Source: Roseiarcus sp963835955 (lineage in GTDB: Bacteria; Pseudomonadota; Alphaproteobacteria; Rhizobiales; Beijerinckiaceae). Taken from it: a DNA stretch of 64,000 nt. How positions within the stretch are numbered: position 1 is the stretch's first letter; each line of letters starts with the position of its first letter. This document shows, piece by piece, positions 43,137 to 51,264 of this stretch. The translations under genes and the position numbers were made by a program. The stretch lies in contig CAWIHZ010000004.1 of assembly GCA_963835955.1 (NCBI GenBank), forward strand, positions 310,001 to 374,000. Direction: 5' to 3'. The notes under the pieces are model-generated. The model worked only from the letters and a program-made list of their open reading frames with translations. It was not told the origin of the DNA and did no database searches.

Positions 43137-44149
43137 TCGCCGTGAATATAAAGGACGTATGAGTTGAGTAAATAAATAACGAACAGGCCAAGGCTAACCC
43201 ATCCGACCGCTCTAAAGACGCGCACGCGCGGCCGATACATGAGACCGATAATGGCGATCCCCGTCATGACGACCGCGGACATCGCGGAAACGGCGTGGAT
43301 CGGCGAGACGTGCGACAGAAGCGGCCCCTTCGTAAAGAGAAGATCGTCAACGGCGATGATGGCCATGTTGAAAAGGTTGCTGCCAAACAGGTTGGCGATC
43401 GCCATGTCGAGGGCGCCAATGCGCAAGGCCGAGATCGTTACAACGAGTTCGGGCAACGAGGTCACGGCGGCGACGAACAACGTTCCGACGAACGTCGTCC
43501 GCCAGCCCATGGCGTCAGCAAGATTTGCGGCGACGAACGGCAGCCAGACGCCGGCGGCGACGATCGCGGCCGCCCCGATGCCGTAGCGCAGCAGCGCGCC
43601 GCGCAGGGTCAGCGTCGGATAGCGCTCCGCCAGGTCCTCGGCGAGGTCGCCGAGGTGCGTTCGTTCGTAGCCGAACACCGTGCGCACGGCCAAGGCGTAG
43701 AGAAGAAGGATGACCGGGGTGTAGCCTCCGACATGGCCGATGGCGAAGCCCAGGCCGCGGCCGTAGAGCAGCACGTTCATGCCCGCGAAGCCAATCAGCA
43801 CGACGCCGAAGCCTGCGGACAGGACATGCCCGACCCGCGCGCGGCGATAGACGCTCTCGCCTCGCTGAAGAAAGTCGAGCAGCACCAGCAACAGCAGATT
43901 GAAGACGCAGCTCCCGAAGGCGTCGCCGACGGCGATGTCCGGCGCGTCGGCGATGGTCACCGCGCTGACTCCGATGACCAGTTCGGGCAGGGACGTCACC
44001 GAGGCCAGCAGGACGAGGCCGATCCAGCTGCCGGGCAGTCCGGTCTTCTCGGCGATCACGTCGCCGCTGCGGCAGAGTTCGGGACCCGCCAGCCCGATGA
44101 CGACGACGCACGCGCCAAACTGCAGCCAGATCGATACCAGCGGGCTCAA
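43133..44149 (-). CDS. Calcium/sodium antiporter (CaCA family, YrbG-like)
   Basis: This 338-residue membrane protein has two inverted CaCA repeats: LLASVTSLPELVIGVSAV with AVGDAFGSCVFNLLLL, and VAAVTSLPELVVTISAL with IANLFGSNLFNMAII. The acidic residues in SLPEL bind Ca2+. About ten membrane helices are visible. The start is TTG 44149: an in-frame TAA lies six codons upstream and no other start fits; AAGGG precedes it weakly. With the ATPase it forms a two-gene cation efflux operon. Confidence 0.9.
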   Translation of the reverse strand: MSPLVSIWLQFGACVVVIGLAGPELCRSGDVIAEKTGLPGSWIGLVLLASVTSLPELVIGVSAVTIADAPDIAVGDAFGSCVFNLLLLVLLDFLQRGESVYRRARVGHVLSAGFGVVLIGFAGMNVLLYGRGLGFAIGHVGGYTPVILLLYALAVRTVFGYERTHLGDLAEDLAERYPTLTLRGALLRYGIGAAAIVAAGVWLPFVAANLADAMGWRTTFVGTLFVAAVTSLPELVVTISALRIGALDMAIANLFGSNLFNMAIIAVDDLLFTKGPLLSHVSPIHAVSAMSAVVMTGIAIIGLMYRPRVRVFRAVGWVSLGLFVIYLLNSYVLYIHGE

Positions 44150-44166
44150 GGTGAAGGGCGTCCCTT

Positions 44167-44269
44167 AGAGTGGGATGCGAAAAAGCGGATGCCGCTTATT
44201 TCGCAAAAATCTCGCGTTTTCAAAAACTCCAAAGCATAACGCGATTCCGTCAAATCGCATCATGCTCTC
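44167..44269. repeat. Palindromic intergenic element (RIME-like)
   Basis: About 100 bp bounded by AGAGTGGGATGCG and CGCATCATGCTCT, which are imperfect inverted copies, with an inner hairpin GCGAAAAAGCGG/CCGCTTATTTCGC (44177-44204). Size, AGAGCATGATGCG-like ends and intergenic position resemble the mosaic palindromic elements of Rhizobiales. It lies between the TPR gene and the antiporter. Confidence 0.5.
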
Positions 44270-44411
44270 GCCCGCTGACTGACGCTCCCGGCCGCCCGTG
44301 CGGTATTGCGAATTGCGGTGACATATGCATGTGTCCCGACCGGGTTTTGGCCGCGCCGTAACTGACCGGGCCGAATATGAACAGCTTATTACAGCGTTAG
44401 CCGGCCGCGCC

Positions 44412-45743
44412 TCACCGTCCCGCCGCCAGCCGCCGCGCATTCTCGTAAGCCGCCTTCGTCCGCGGCGTCGGCCGGACGGCCGCGCGTTCGGCCAGAAGCG
44501 CGCGCGCGAGATTCCACTCTCCCGACCGTTCGGCCGCCGCGATCAGGGTCAGGTTGACGATGTCGCGCTGCGCGTGGCTGCCGCCGATTCTGACCGCGTC
44601 ATAGCGGACCGGAAGGATCGCCTCGACAGCGCCGCGATAGTCGCTCGCAGCGAAGCAAAGCGCGCCGTCGATTAGCCGCCGGCCGACCTCGATCGTCACC
44701 TTCCGGTTGTCGCCGGCGCCGGAGCGCTCGTAGGCGTCGAGCGAGCGGCGAAGGCGCTTGACGTCGTCCGGGTCTTTAGAGCGTGCGGCGGCGAAGGCGC
44801 AATGCAGGTCGTTGAACGCCATCAGATGGTCGCCGACATGCGCCATCCAGGCGCGTGCGACCGGCGCCCAACGTTCGCCGACATCGACGCCCTCGAGTTC
44901 GAGCCGCCACAGCAGCGAGGCCGCGTCGACCCGGTCGAGGGTGGCGTCGTCGGCGAGCCTCGGCGCCGTGAAGCGGTCATAGTCGGCCAGAACCTCGGGG
45001 TAGCGCTGCTGTTCGATCAGGTACAGCGCCAGATGCCAGCCATTATGGCCCGCCATGAAATGCGCGCCCCCCCAATAGGCGCGCGAACCCTCGAGAAACG
45101 CGACCCCCTCCTCCTGGCGGCTCGCGGTCTCCATCACATGCGCGAGCGCGTGCGTCGCCCAGGCGTCGCGGGGATTGGCGGCGAGCGCGGCGCGGCCGAA
45201 TTCCTCGGCGCGGCCGAGTTCGCCGGTCTCCTCGAGCCCGAAGGCGTAGAGGCCGTGGATGAAGCTCGCGAGCGGATTGTCGCGATCCCAGGCCGGCAGA
45301 ACCCGCGCGGCGCAATCGCGGATGGCGAGCGAGCGGCCGAGAAAGAAATAGGCGTCTTCCGCGAGGCGAAGCGCGAGCGCGTCGGTCGGATGGTCGGTCA
45401 GAATCTCTTCCCAGCCGAGAATCGCCTCGGACGCCATGCCTTTCGCCCAGGCTTGCGCGGCGGCGAGATGGCGCTGTTCGCGCGCCGAGGCGCCGCCGAT
45501 CGCCGCTTCGGCGGCAGCGAGCGCGCTCGTCACCTCCGGATGATCGCCGCGAAAGCCGCCGATCATGTAGAGCGCGGCGATCCCGATCGCGCCCAGCGCG
45601 AAAGCGGGATCGCGGGCGAGCGCCTGTCTGAGAATCCCGACCGGATCGCCGGTCAACCCGTAATAGTCGGCGACCGCGCGATCGAACGCCTCGGCCAATT
45701 CGATCGAGCCGGCGAGCGGCAAGCTCTGCTGGTCCCTGGCCAT
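44412..45743 (-). CDS. Tetratricopeptide-repeat protein (TTC38-like)
   Basis: This 443-residue soluble protein is all-helical with TPR-like pairs, for example AAEAAIGGASAREQRHLAAAQAW, GWEEILTDHPTDALALRLAEDAYFFLG and GRAEEFGRAALAANPRDAWATHALAHVMETASRQEEGVAFLE, and the family segment FMAGHNGWHLALYLIEQ. It resembles the TTC38 family of unknown function. ATG 45743 is preferred since a GAGGG precedes it; an in-frame ATG at 45848 would add 35 unconserved residues. It is divergent from an SDR gene. Confidence 0.78.
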   Translation of the reverse strand: MARDQQSLPLAGSIELAEAFDRAVADYYGLTGDPVGILRQALARDPAFALGAIGIAALYMIGGFRGDHPEVTSALAAAEAAIGGASAREQRHLAAAQAWAKGMASEAILGWEEILTDHPTDALALRLAEDAYFFLGRSLAIRDCAARVLPAWDRDNPLASFIHGLYAFGLEETGELGRAEEFGRAALAANPRDAWATHALAHVMETASRQEEGVAFLEGSRAYWGGAHFMAGHNGWHLALYLIEQQRYPEVLADYDRFTAPRLADDATLDRVDAASLLWRLELEGVDVGERWAPVARAWMAHVGDHLMAFNDLHCAFAAARSKDPDDVKRLRRSLDAYERSGAGDNRKVTIEVGRRLIDGALCFAASDYRGAVEAILPVRYDAVRIGGSHAQRDIVNLTLIAAAERSGEWNLARALLAERAAVRPTPRTKAAYENARRLAAGR

Positions 45744-45884
45744 CGCCAACGCCCTCGCGGCCAGCGGCCATGCGCGATCTTGCAGGCTCGCGGCGATGAG
45801 CAGGATATCGTGGATTGATCGTTTGCGGAAACCGGCGAATTCCGGCATAGGCCGGCGAGCCGGCCGTCAGCGGCGGGAAAACCC

Positions 45885-46727
45885 ATGACCATGCAAGGCA
45901 AGACCATCGTCGCGACCGGGGCGACATCGGGCATCGGCGAAATCGCGGTTCTCGAACTCGCCCGAATGGGCGCGCGCATCGTCTTTGTCGCCCGCGACGA
46001 AGGCCGGGCCGAGGCGACGCTTCGCAGGCTCGAGGCGATCGCGCCAAGGCTCGGCCATCGCGTGCATCTGGCCGATCTCTCCAGCATGGCCGAGACTCGG
46101 CGCGTCGGCGCCGCGATCGCCGCGGGCGAGCCTCACATCGACGTGCTGATCAACAACGCAGGGGCGATGTTCTCCGACCGGCGCGTCACGCCTGAAGGTC
46201 TTGAGCTAACGTTCGCGCTCAATCACATGGCCTATTTCATGTTGACGGCGACGCTGCGCGAAACGCTCATTGCTTCCGCGCCGGCGCGGATCGTCTCCAC
46301 CGCTTCGTCCGCGCATGCCGGCTCCAGACTCGATTTCAACGATCTTCAATGCGCCAGGGGCTACAACGGTTGGAAGGCCTATGGCCGCTCGAAGCTCGCC
46401 AACATCCTGTTCACCCGCGAACTCGCCCGACGTTTGGCCGGAACCGGGGTCGCAGCCAATTGTCTTCATCCGGGTTTCGTCGCCACCCGCTTTGGCGACG
46501 CCTCAGGCGGCTGGACGAGCCGGCTGATGCCGCTGGCCAGATCGTTCGCGATCACGGCCGAACAGGGCGCCGACACGATCATCCATCTCGCCGCCTCCCC
46601 GGAGGTCGAGGGCGCAACCGGCGCCTATTTCGTCAAGCGCAAGATCGCAAAGCCTTCCGCCGCCGCGCGCGACGAGTCGGCGGCTAAGCGGCTGTGGGAG
46701 GCGAGCGAAAAGCTCGCGCGAATGTGA
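45885..46727 (+). CDS. Short-chain dehydrogenase/reductase (retinol dehydrogenase-like)
   Basis: This 280-residue classical SDR has TGATSGIGEIA (cofactor-binding TGxxxGxG), NNAGAMFSD, catalytic Ser in VSTASSAHAG and YGRSK with catalytic Tyr and Lys. The Arg in FVARDEGRAEA after the second strand suggests NADP(H). The layout resembles bacterial relatives of retinol dehydrogenases and WW-domain oxidoreductases. Substrate unknown. It is followed by a transposase remnant. Confidence 0.9.
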   Translation: MTMQGKTIVATGATSGIGEIAVLELARMGARIVFVARDEGRAEATLRRLEAIAPRLGHRVHLADLSSMAETRRVGAAIAAGEPHIDVLINNAGAMFSDRRVTPEGLELTFALNHMAYFMLTATLRETLIASAPARIVSTASSAHAGSRLDFNDLQCARGYNGWKAYGRSKLANILFTRELARRLAGTGVAANCLHPGFVATRFGDASGGWTSRLMPLARSFAITAEQGADTIIHLAASPEVEGATGAYFVKRKIAKPSAAARDESAAKRLWEASEKLARM

Positions 46728-46878
46728 CGTTATCAGTTCAACCTCTTCGCGACCCCCCGCAACCGGCGTCGGACAAGCTTCCCGGTCGCGATCCGCGCGC
46801 CAGCTAATGCGACGAAGTCTGTCGATCGACGACGGCAAGAGGATCATGTGAAGCTTTTGCCGAAGGCGCCGCCCGACG

Positions 46879-47410
46879 CATATTATCGACTGGTTTCACC
46901 TGGCGATGAAGATCCGGCCCATGCAGCAAATCGCCGACCATATCGTCGGCTCTCGGCCGATCCTTTGCGGGATCCTCGCGGTCATCGACGAGGAAATCAA
47001 GGCGCTGAAATGGCGGTTCTGGCATGGGCAAGTGGAACGCGCGATTTGCGTGCTTGAAAAGATTGTCGAGGATGTGAACGAGCCGGGGCGGCGGGGCGAT
47101 TTTTCCGCCACGCGGCTCAACCGTCTTGGTCAGCAACTTCTGACCTACATCCGATCCTATCGGACCGCGCTTGTCGGCTATGGCGCGAGATCTAGGGAGG
47201 GGCGCCCGCATTTCGACCAGCCTGGCGGAATCCACCGTCAATTCCTTGGTTGTGAAAAGGATGGTCAAAAGCCAGCAAACGCGCTGGTCCCCCTCGGGCG
47301 CTGATTTCATGCTGCAGGTCAGAACCGCGATGGTGAACGGCAGTCTGCGACAACGGCTCCGGCGCAAGCCCGACCTGCCTCCGCTGCATTCAAATTCGGA
47401 TCCAAGTTGA
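46879..47410 (+). pseudogene. ISKra4-family transposase, C-terminal remnant
   Basis: The fragment opens at HIIDWFHLAMKIRPMQQIADHI, which fits the middle of ISKra4-type transposases, and continues through DEEIKALKWRFWHGQVERAI and LGQQLLTYIRSYRTALVGYGA. Near 47190 the frame shifts and goes on as ISTSLAESTVNSLVVKRMVK, RWSPSGADFMLQVRTAMVNG to a stop at 47410. The N-terminal two thirds and both IS ends are absent. The last 20 bases overlap the 3' end of the tauE gene on the other strand. Confidence 0.75.
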
Positions 47411-48190
47411 GAGACCGCGCGCCGACACGTAAAGTCCGACTGCCACAACCGTGACGCCAAAAATGAGGCGCAGCGCGCCCTTCCGCCGCGCCAGCACGGT
47501 TCCTGAGGCGACGCCAAGGAGACCTCCCGCGACTCCGCCGACAATGAAGAGCGTCGCCAGGCGCCAGTCGATCAGCCCGGAGGCGGCGTAGTTCGCGGCG
47601 GTTGTCGCTCCGAAAGCAGTAACGGCGACCAGCGAGGCGCCGATAGCTTTCGTAATCGGGAGGCCTGCGGCGGCCATCAGGCCGGGAACGATCAGAAATC
47701 CGCCGCCAATGCCGAAGAAGCCGGAGAGTAGCCCTACGCCGAAGCCTGTCGAGACGAGCGCGGGCGCCAGTTTCCTGGCGGTCGAGAGGGTCAGGCGCAC
47801 ATCCGGGGTTTCGCTCCGCCTTGGCTTTCGCAGCATCGCAAACCCGACGACGATCATGAGCAGGCCGAACAGCGTTAGGAGCCTCTGGCCGTCGACCGCC
47901 TTGGCGACGCTCGAACCGGCAAAGGCCCCGACAACGCCTGCAAGCGTGAACACCCCCGCGCATCGCCAGTTCACATTACCCATTCGCCAATGCGTGATCA
48001 GGTTGGCAAAGGCGCTTGCCGAGACTGCGATGGCGCTGGTGCCGATGGCGACGTGAGGCGAAGCGACTCCAACGCCGTAGACGAGCAAAGGCACCGCCAG
48101 GACCGAGCCGCCGCCCCCGATCAGACCGAGCACGGCCCCGACCAAGCCGCCGGCGGCGATCGTCATCGAATCCGCCGCCAGCATCGACAC
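47390..48190 (-). CDS. TauE/SafE-family sulfite/sulfonate exporter
   Basis: This 266-residue membrane protein has the duplicated TauE/SafE motif: GGLVGAVLGLIGGGGSVLAVPLLVYGVG and GLLSGFFGIGGGFLIVPGLMAAAGL, with about eight helices. In sulfide-defence operons of alphaproteobacteria such a protein removes sulfite or thiosulfate made from persulfide. It lies downstream of the SQR-like gene in the same direction. Its final codons overlap a transposase remnant. Confidence 0.87.
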   Translation of the reverse strand: MSMLAADSMTIAAGGLVGAVLGLIGGGGSVLAVPLLVYGVGVASPHVAIGTSAIAVSASAFANLITHWRMGNVNWRCAGVFTLAGVVGAFAGSSVAKAVDGQRLLTLFGLLMIVVGFAMLRKPRRSETPDVRLTLSTARKLAPALVSTGFGVGLLSGFFGIGGGFLIVPGLMAAAGLPITKAIGASLVAVTAFGATTAANYAASGLIDWRLATLFIVGGVAGGLLGVASGTVLARRKGALRLIFGVTVVAVGLYVSARGLSTWIRI

Positions 48191-48264
48191 CGGGCCTTCT
48201 CCCCTATCTCAAACCTCACGCGAGCCGCCTTGCGAACCCTCCGCGGGCGCGACAGAGCCTTCGT

Positions 48265-49560
48265 CTATGACGCCGGTCGCTTTAATCGCTGAACCCCGAT
48301 TGTCTTCATCAGGAAGCGTTCGTAACCAGGCTCACTCGAGCCGTTGCGCACTTTGCTCAGGAAGTACCTTTCGAAGCCGATCTTGGCCAGATGCACCCAA
48401 TAGCCCTGGCCGGACCAGTTGACGTTGCGGGGCGGAATTTGCGGGATCGCAAGGAATGCGACGCCGCTGTCGCCGAAGTCCGCGAGGCAAACCGCGTTCC
48501 AGGTCGGCACATGGGTCGGCGCCTTGCCCGCGATCAGATCCCTGATGTTGTACGCAGTCGCGGTCACCATCGATTCGATCATGTAGCCCGTCTTCGGCAT
48601 GCCGACCGCAAGAGGCGTCGCCTCGTAAGGCGGGATCGCCACGCAGACGCCGACGGAGAAAATATTCGGGTATTTTGGATTGCGCTGGTGCTTGTCGGCG
48701 AGAACGAACCCGCGCGGGTTGGTGAGCCCCTCGATCCATTTTCCGTCTTCGCCCCTCAGGCAATCGACGCCCCGAAAGGCGGGAAGCAGCATCGTGTATT
48801 TCGACGGCAGCTTATGCGCCTTTTTCGGCGAGCCGTCGTCGTTGACCTCCGTCACCTCGACCCCATCGGGCGCGATGCGGTCGACCTTTGCGTTGGTGAT
48901 CCACTTGACGTCGCGGTCGCGCATTTCCGATTCGAGCAGACCCTTGGTGTCGCCCACGCCGCCAAGTCCGAGATGGCCGATATAGGGCTCAGGCGTCACG
49001 AAAGTGATCGGCACCCGGTCCCGGATCTTGCGCCGCCGAAGTTCGGTCACCGCCAGCATCGCATATTCGTAGGCGGGGCCGTAGCAAGAGGCGCCCTGCA
49101 CCGCGCCGATCACCATCGGGCCGGGATCCTTGCAAAAGGCTTCCCATTTCTCGCTCGCCTGGCTCGCATGCCCGACGTCGCAGATCGAGTTGGTGTGCGC
49201 GTGCGGCCCGAGGCCCTCGATTTCGTCGAAAGCGAGCTTGGGGCCGGTCGCGATCACGAGATAGTCGTATTCGAGAGCTCCGCCGTCGCCCAGATGCACG
49301 GTGTTGGCCTTCGGATCGATGCGCGTGGCGCCCGAGGCGTTGAATCCGATCTTGAGCCTGGCGAAGGTCTTAGGCAGATGGACCTTGACTTGATCCGCAC
49401 TTCGCCAGTTGATGGCGACCCAAGGATTCGAGGGCACGAATTGGAACCATTCAGAGTCGGATACGACCTGAATATCCGCCGTCTTGCCCAGCATTTCCCG
49501 AAGCTCGAAGGCCATCGGAACGCCCCCGATGCCGGCGCCGATCACCACTACCTTTGTCAT
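48265..49560 (-). CDS. Sulfide:quinone oxidoreductase-like flavoprotein
   Basis: This 431-residue FAD protein starts with the dinucleotide-binding VVVIGAGIGGVPMAFELRE, has the second FAD motif in LEYDYLVIATGPKLAFDEIEG and the third in NIFSVGVCVAIPPYE. Cysteines in GASCYGPA and GVCVAIPP are at the places of the SQR redox Cys, with others in NSICDVG and VDCLRG. It oxidises sulfide to polysulfide and passes electrons to quinone at the inner membrane face. Context (persulfide-type ArsR, TauE) supports this over an NADH dehydrogenase. Confidence 0.88.
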   Translation of the reverse strand: MTKVVVIGAGIGGVPMAFELREMLGKTADIQVVSDSEWFQFVPSNPWVAINWRSADQVKVHLPKTFARLKIGFNASGATRIDPKANTVHLGDGGALEYDYLVIATGPKLAFDEIEGLGPHAHTNSICDVGHASQASEKWEAFCKDPGPMVIGAVQGASCYGPAYEYAMLAVTELRRRKIRDRVPITFVTPEPYIGHLGLGGVGDTKGLLESEMRDRDVKWITNAKVDRIAPDGVEVTEVNDDGSPKKAHKLPSKYTMLLPAFRGVDCLRGEDGKWIEGLTNPRGFVLADKHQRNPKYPNIFSVGVCVAIPPYEATPLAVGMPKTGYMIESMVTATAYNIRDLIAGKAPTHVPTWNAVCLADFGDSGVAFLAIPQIPPRNVNWSGQGYWVHLAKIGFERYFLSKVRNGSSEPGYERFLMKTIGVQRLKRPAS

Positions 49561-49683
49561 GGCACAATTCTCCCTCTCGGCGGAAGCGCCTCGGCGCCGC
49601 CTCAGTCGTTGAACCTCGGTCGTCTTGCTTCCGATTCCACGCCTACGGCACGACCCCGGCGTAGGTCATGCCGGCAAGTCGGC

Positions 49684-49887
49684 TCAGCGGAAGGCCGTTC
49701 CCGCCTTGACGCCCAATCGCTTGAAAATCACCGCGGCGGGGCAGAAGCCGGTGAACGAAGCCTGAATGAGGTTCGCTCCTACAAAGGCCGTCAGCAGCAG
49801 CCACAGCGGGCTATGCAATTGCGCGAGCCCCAAACTCGCCAGGACAACGAGGCCAGCGAAGGCCATTACCGCTCGGTCGATAGTCAT
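49684..49887 (-). CDS. DUF2892 small membrane protein (YgaP-like)
   Basis: This 67-residue protein has two helices (DRAVMAFAGLVVLASLGLAQL and LWLLLTAFVGANLIQASFTG) and the conserved FCPAAVIFKRLG. DUF2892 is the membrane part of the rhodanese YgaP, here standing alone. It is a common member of sulfide and persulfide operons. Its ATG overlaps the regulator stop by 4 bp. Confidence 0.88.
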   Translation of the reverse strand: MTIDRAVMAFAGLVVLASLGLAQLHSPLWLLLTAFVGANLIQASFTGFCPAAVIFKRLGVKAGTAFR

Positions 49888-50225
49888 GATGCGCTCTCCG
49901 CGTTGGCTCCACATGGATTGTCCGTCTTGCCAGGCGAACAAAAGAGTTCGTAAAGGGTTCCGATCACAACCTTCGCCGGGTCGCTCGCGATCGAGTAATG
50001 AATCGTCTGCGACTCGCGTCGGGTGGTGACCAACTCGTCAGCGCGCAATCGCGCCAGATGCTGTGACATCGCGGACATGCTGAGGCCCACGGCCTGCTGG
50101 AGCGCCGTCACCGTGCGCTCGCCCTTCAGCAGCTCGCACAGGATCATCAGGCGCGGCTGGCTCGCCATCGCCTTGAGGAGCTTCTCGGCGGCGCCGGCCC
50201 TTATTTGCAGATCGTCTAAATTCAT
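49884..50225 (-). CDS. ArsR-family regulator, BigR/SqrR-like persulfide sensor
   Basis: This 113-residue winged-HTH protein has the ArsR order: LLKAMASQPRLMILCELLKGE, recognition region SMSAMSQHLARLRADELV and wing RRESQTIHYSIA. Cys30 (MILCEL) and Cys96 (ELFCSPG) stand where BigR and SqrR carry the two Cys that form a tetrasulfide with persulfide. An ATG at 50246 would add seven residues. The start is covered by a perfect palindrome, suggesting self-repression. It leads the DUF2892-SQR-TauE operon and diverges from an RND pump operon. Confidence 0.88.
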   Translation of the reverse strand: MNLDDLQIRAGAAEKLLKAMASQPRLMILCELLKGERTVTALQQAVGLSMSAMSQHLARLRADELVTTRRESQTIHYSIASDPAKVVIGTLYELFCSPGKTDNPCGANAESAS

Positions 50226-50240
50226 GCTTGCTAATTTAGA
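50215..50240. promoter_or_regulatory. Palindromic operator over the ArsR start codon
   Basis: TCTAAATT (50215-50222) and AATTTAGA (50233-50240) are perfect inverted 8-bp arms around ten bases. The ArsR ATG (50225-50223) lies in the centre. Spacing of arms fits a dimeric ArsR protein. Position between divergent operons means it could control both; a TATAAG-like -10 for the pump operon lies at 50252-50257. Confidence 0.7.
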
Positions 50241-50283
50241 TAACACTCACATATAAGTCAAGCCCGTTTTTGGAGCTTTTTCG

Positions 50284-51264
50284 ATGCGCGGTTCTCTCGC
50301 TCTGATTCTCGTCCTGCTGGGCGGCACGAACGCTTTGGCGGCCGCGCCCTTCGTCGTCCGCACGGTCGAAATCTCCGACCGCAAGGCAGTCATCGCGACC
50401 GTCGAGCCGATCCACCAGCTGGTCGCGCGGGCGCGCATCGGCGGCACGATCGCGGCGCTCACGATCAAGGAGGGCGACACGGTCGCCGCGGGCGCCGAGA
50501 TCGCGGTGGTCACGGATCAGAAGCTCGCATTGCAGATGCAGGCGCTGGATTCGCGCATTGCCTCGCAACAGTCGCGGCGCGATCAGGCGAAAGTCGATTT
50601 CGATCGCGTCGCCGAGCTGCTGAAGCGCGGCGTCAGCACGCAGACTCAATTCGATCAGGCCAGGACCAATCTCGACGTCGCCGACCGCACCCTGACGGCG
50701 ATGCAGACGGATCGCAGCGTGATCGCCCAGCAGGCAAGCGAAGGAGCAGTGCTTGCGCCCGGCGCCGGTCGAGCGCTGAGCGTGCCGGTTTCCATCGGTC
50801 AGGTCATTTTGCCCGGCGAGACGATCGCGACCTTGGCGGAAGATCAATACATCCTCCGTCTGCAATTGCCCGAGCGACACGCCCGTTTCATGCGCGCCGG
50901 GGACGCCGTCCTCATCGGCGCCAGGGGCACGCCGACGGAGGCCGTCGGAAAAATGCGCGAAGGCAAGGTCCGCCTCGTCTACCCTGAGATCCGGGGCGGG
51001 CGCGTCATCGCCGACGTCGAGGTGTCGGGCCTGGGCGACTACTTCGTCGGCGAGCGGACGCGGGTCTACGTCGACACGGGAACGCGTCGGACGATCATCG
51101 TGCCCTCGTCCTACGTCTACCGCAGGGCCGGAGTGAACTACGTGCGGTTCGCCGACGGCGACGAGATCGTCGTTCAGCCCGGTGAAGCCCGGGAGGCAGG
51201 CGATGCGCCCGGCGTCGAGATCCTGTCGGGACTGAAAGACGGCGACGCGTTGGTGGCGCCATGA
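50284..51264 (+). CDS. RND efflux periplasmic adaptor (MFP) subunit
   Basis: This 326-residue protein has a signal peptide (GSLALILVLLGGTNALAAAP), a biotinyl-lipoyl half-motif (ARIGGTIAALTIKEGDTVAAGAEIA), a coiled-coil hairpin (about 75-145) and a beta-barrel (PVSIGQVILPGETIATLAEDQYILRLQLP). It links the inner-membrane pump to an outer-membrane channel, which is not encoded here. The stop overlaps the permease start by 4 bp. Confidence 0.9.
   Translation: MRGSLALILVLLGGTNALAAAPFVVRTVEISDRKAVIATVEPIHQLVARARIGGTIAALTIKEGDTVAAGAEIAVVTDQKLALQMQALDSRIASQQSRRDQAKVDFDRVAELLKRGVSTQTQFDQARTNLDVADRTLTAMQTDRSVIAQQASEGAVLAPGAGRALSVPVSIGQVILPGETIATLAEDQYILRLQLPERHARFMRAGDAVLIGARGTPTEAVGKMREGKVRLVYPEIRGGRVIADVEVSGLGDYFVGERTRVYVDTGTRRTIIVPSSYVYRRAGVNYVRFADGDEIVVQPGEAREAGDAPGVEILSGLKDGDALVAP

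Noticed and set aside
46804..47544. 246-residue minus-strand frame over the ISKra4 remnant
   Set aside because: It is antisense to recognisable transposase sequence and has no features of its own.
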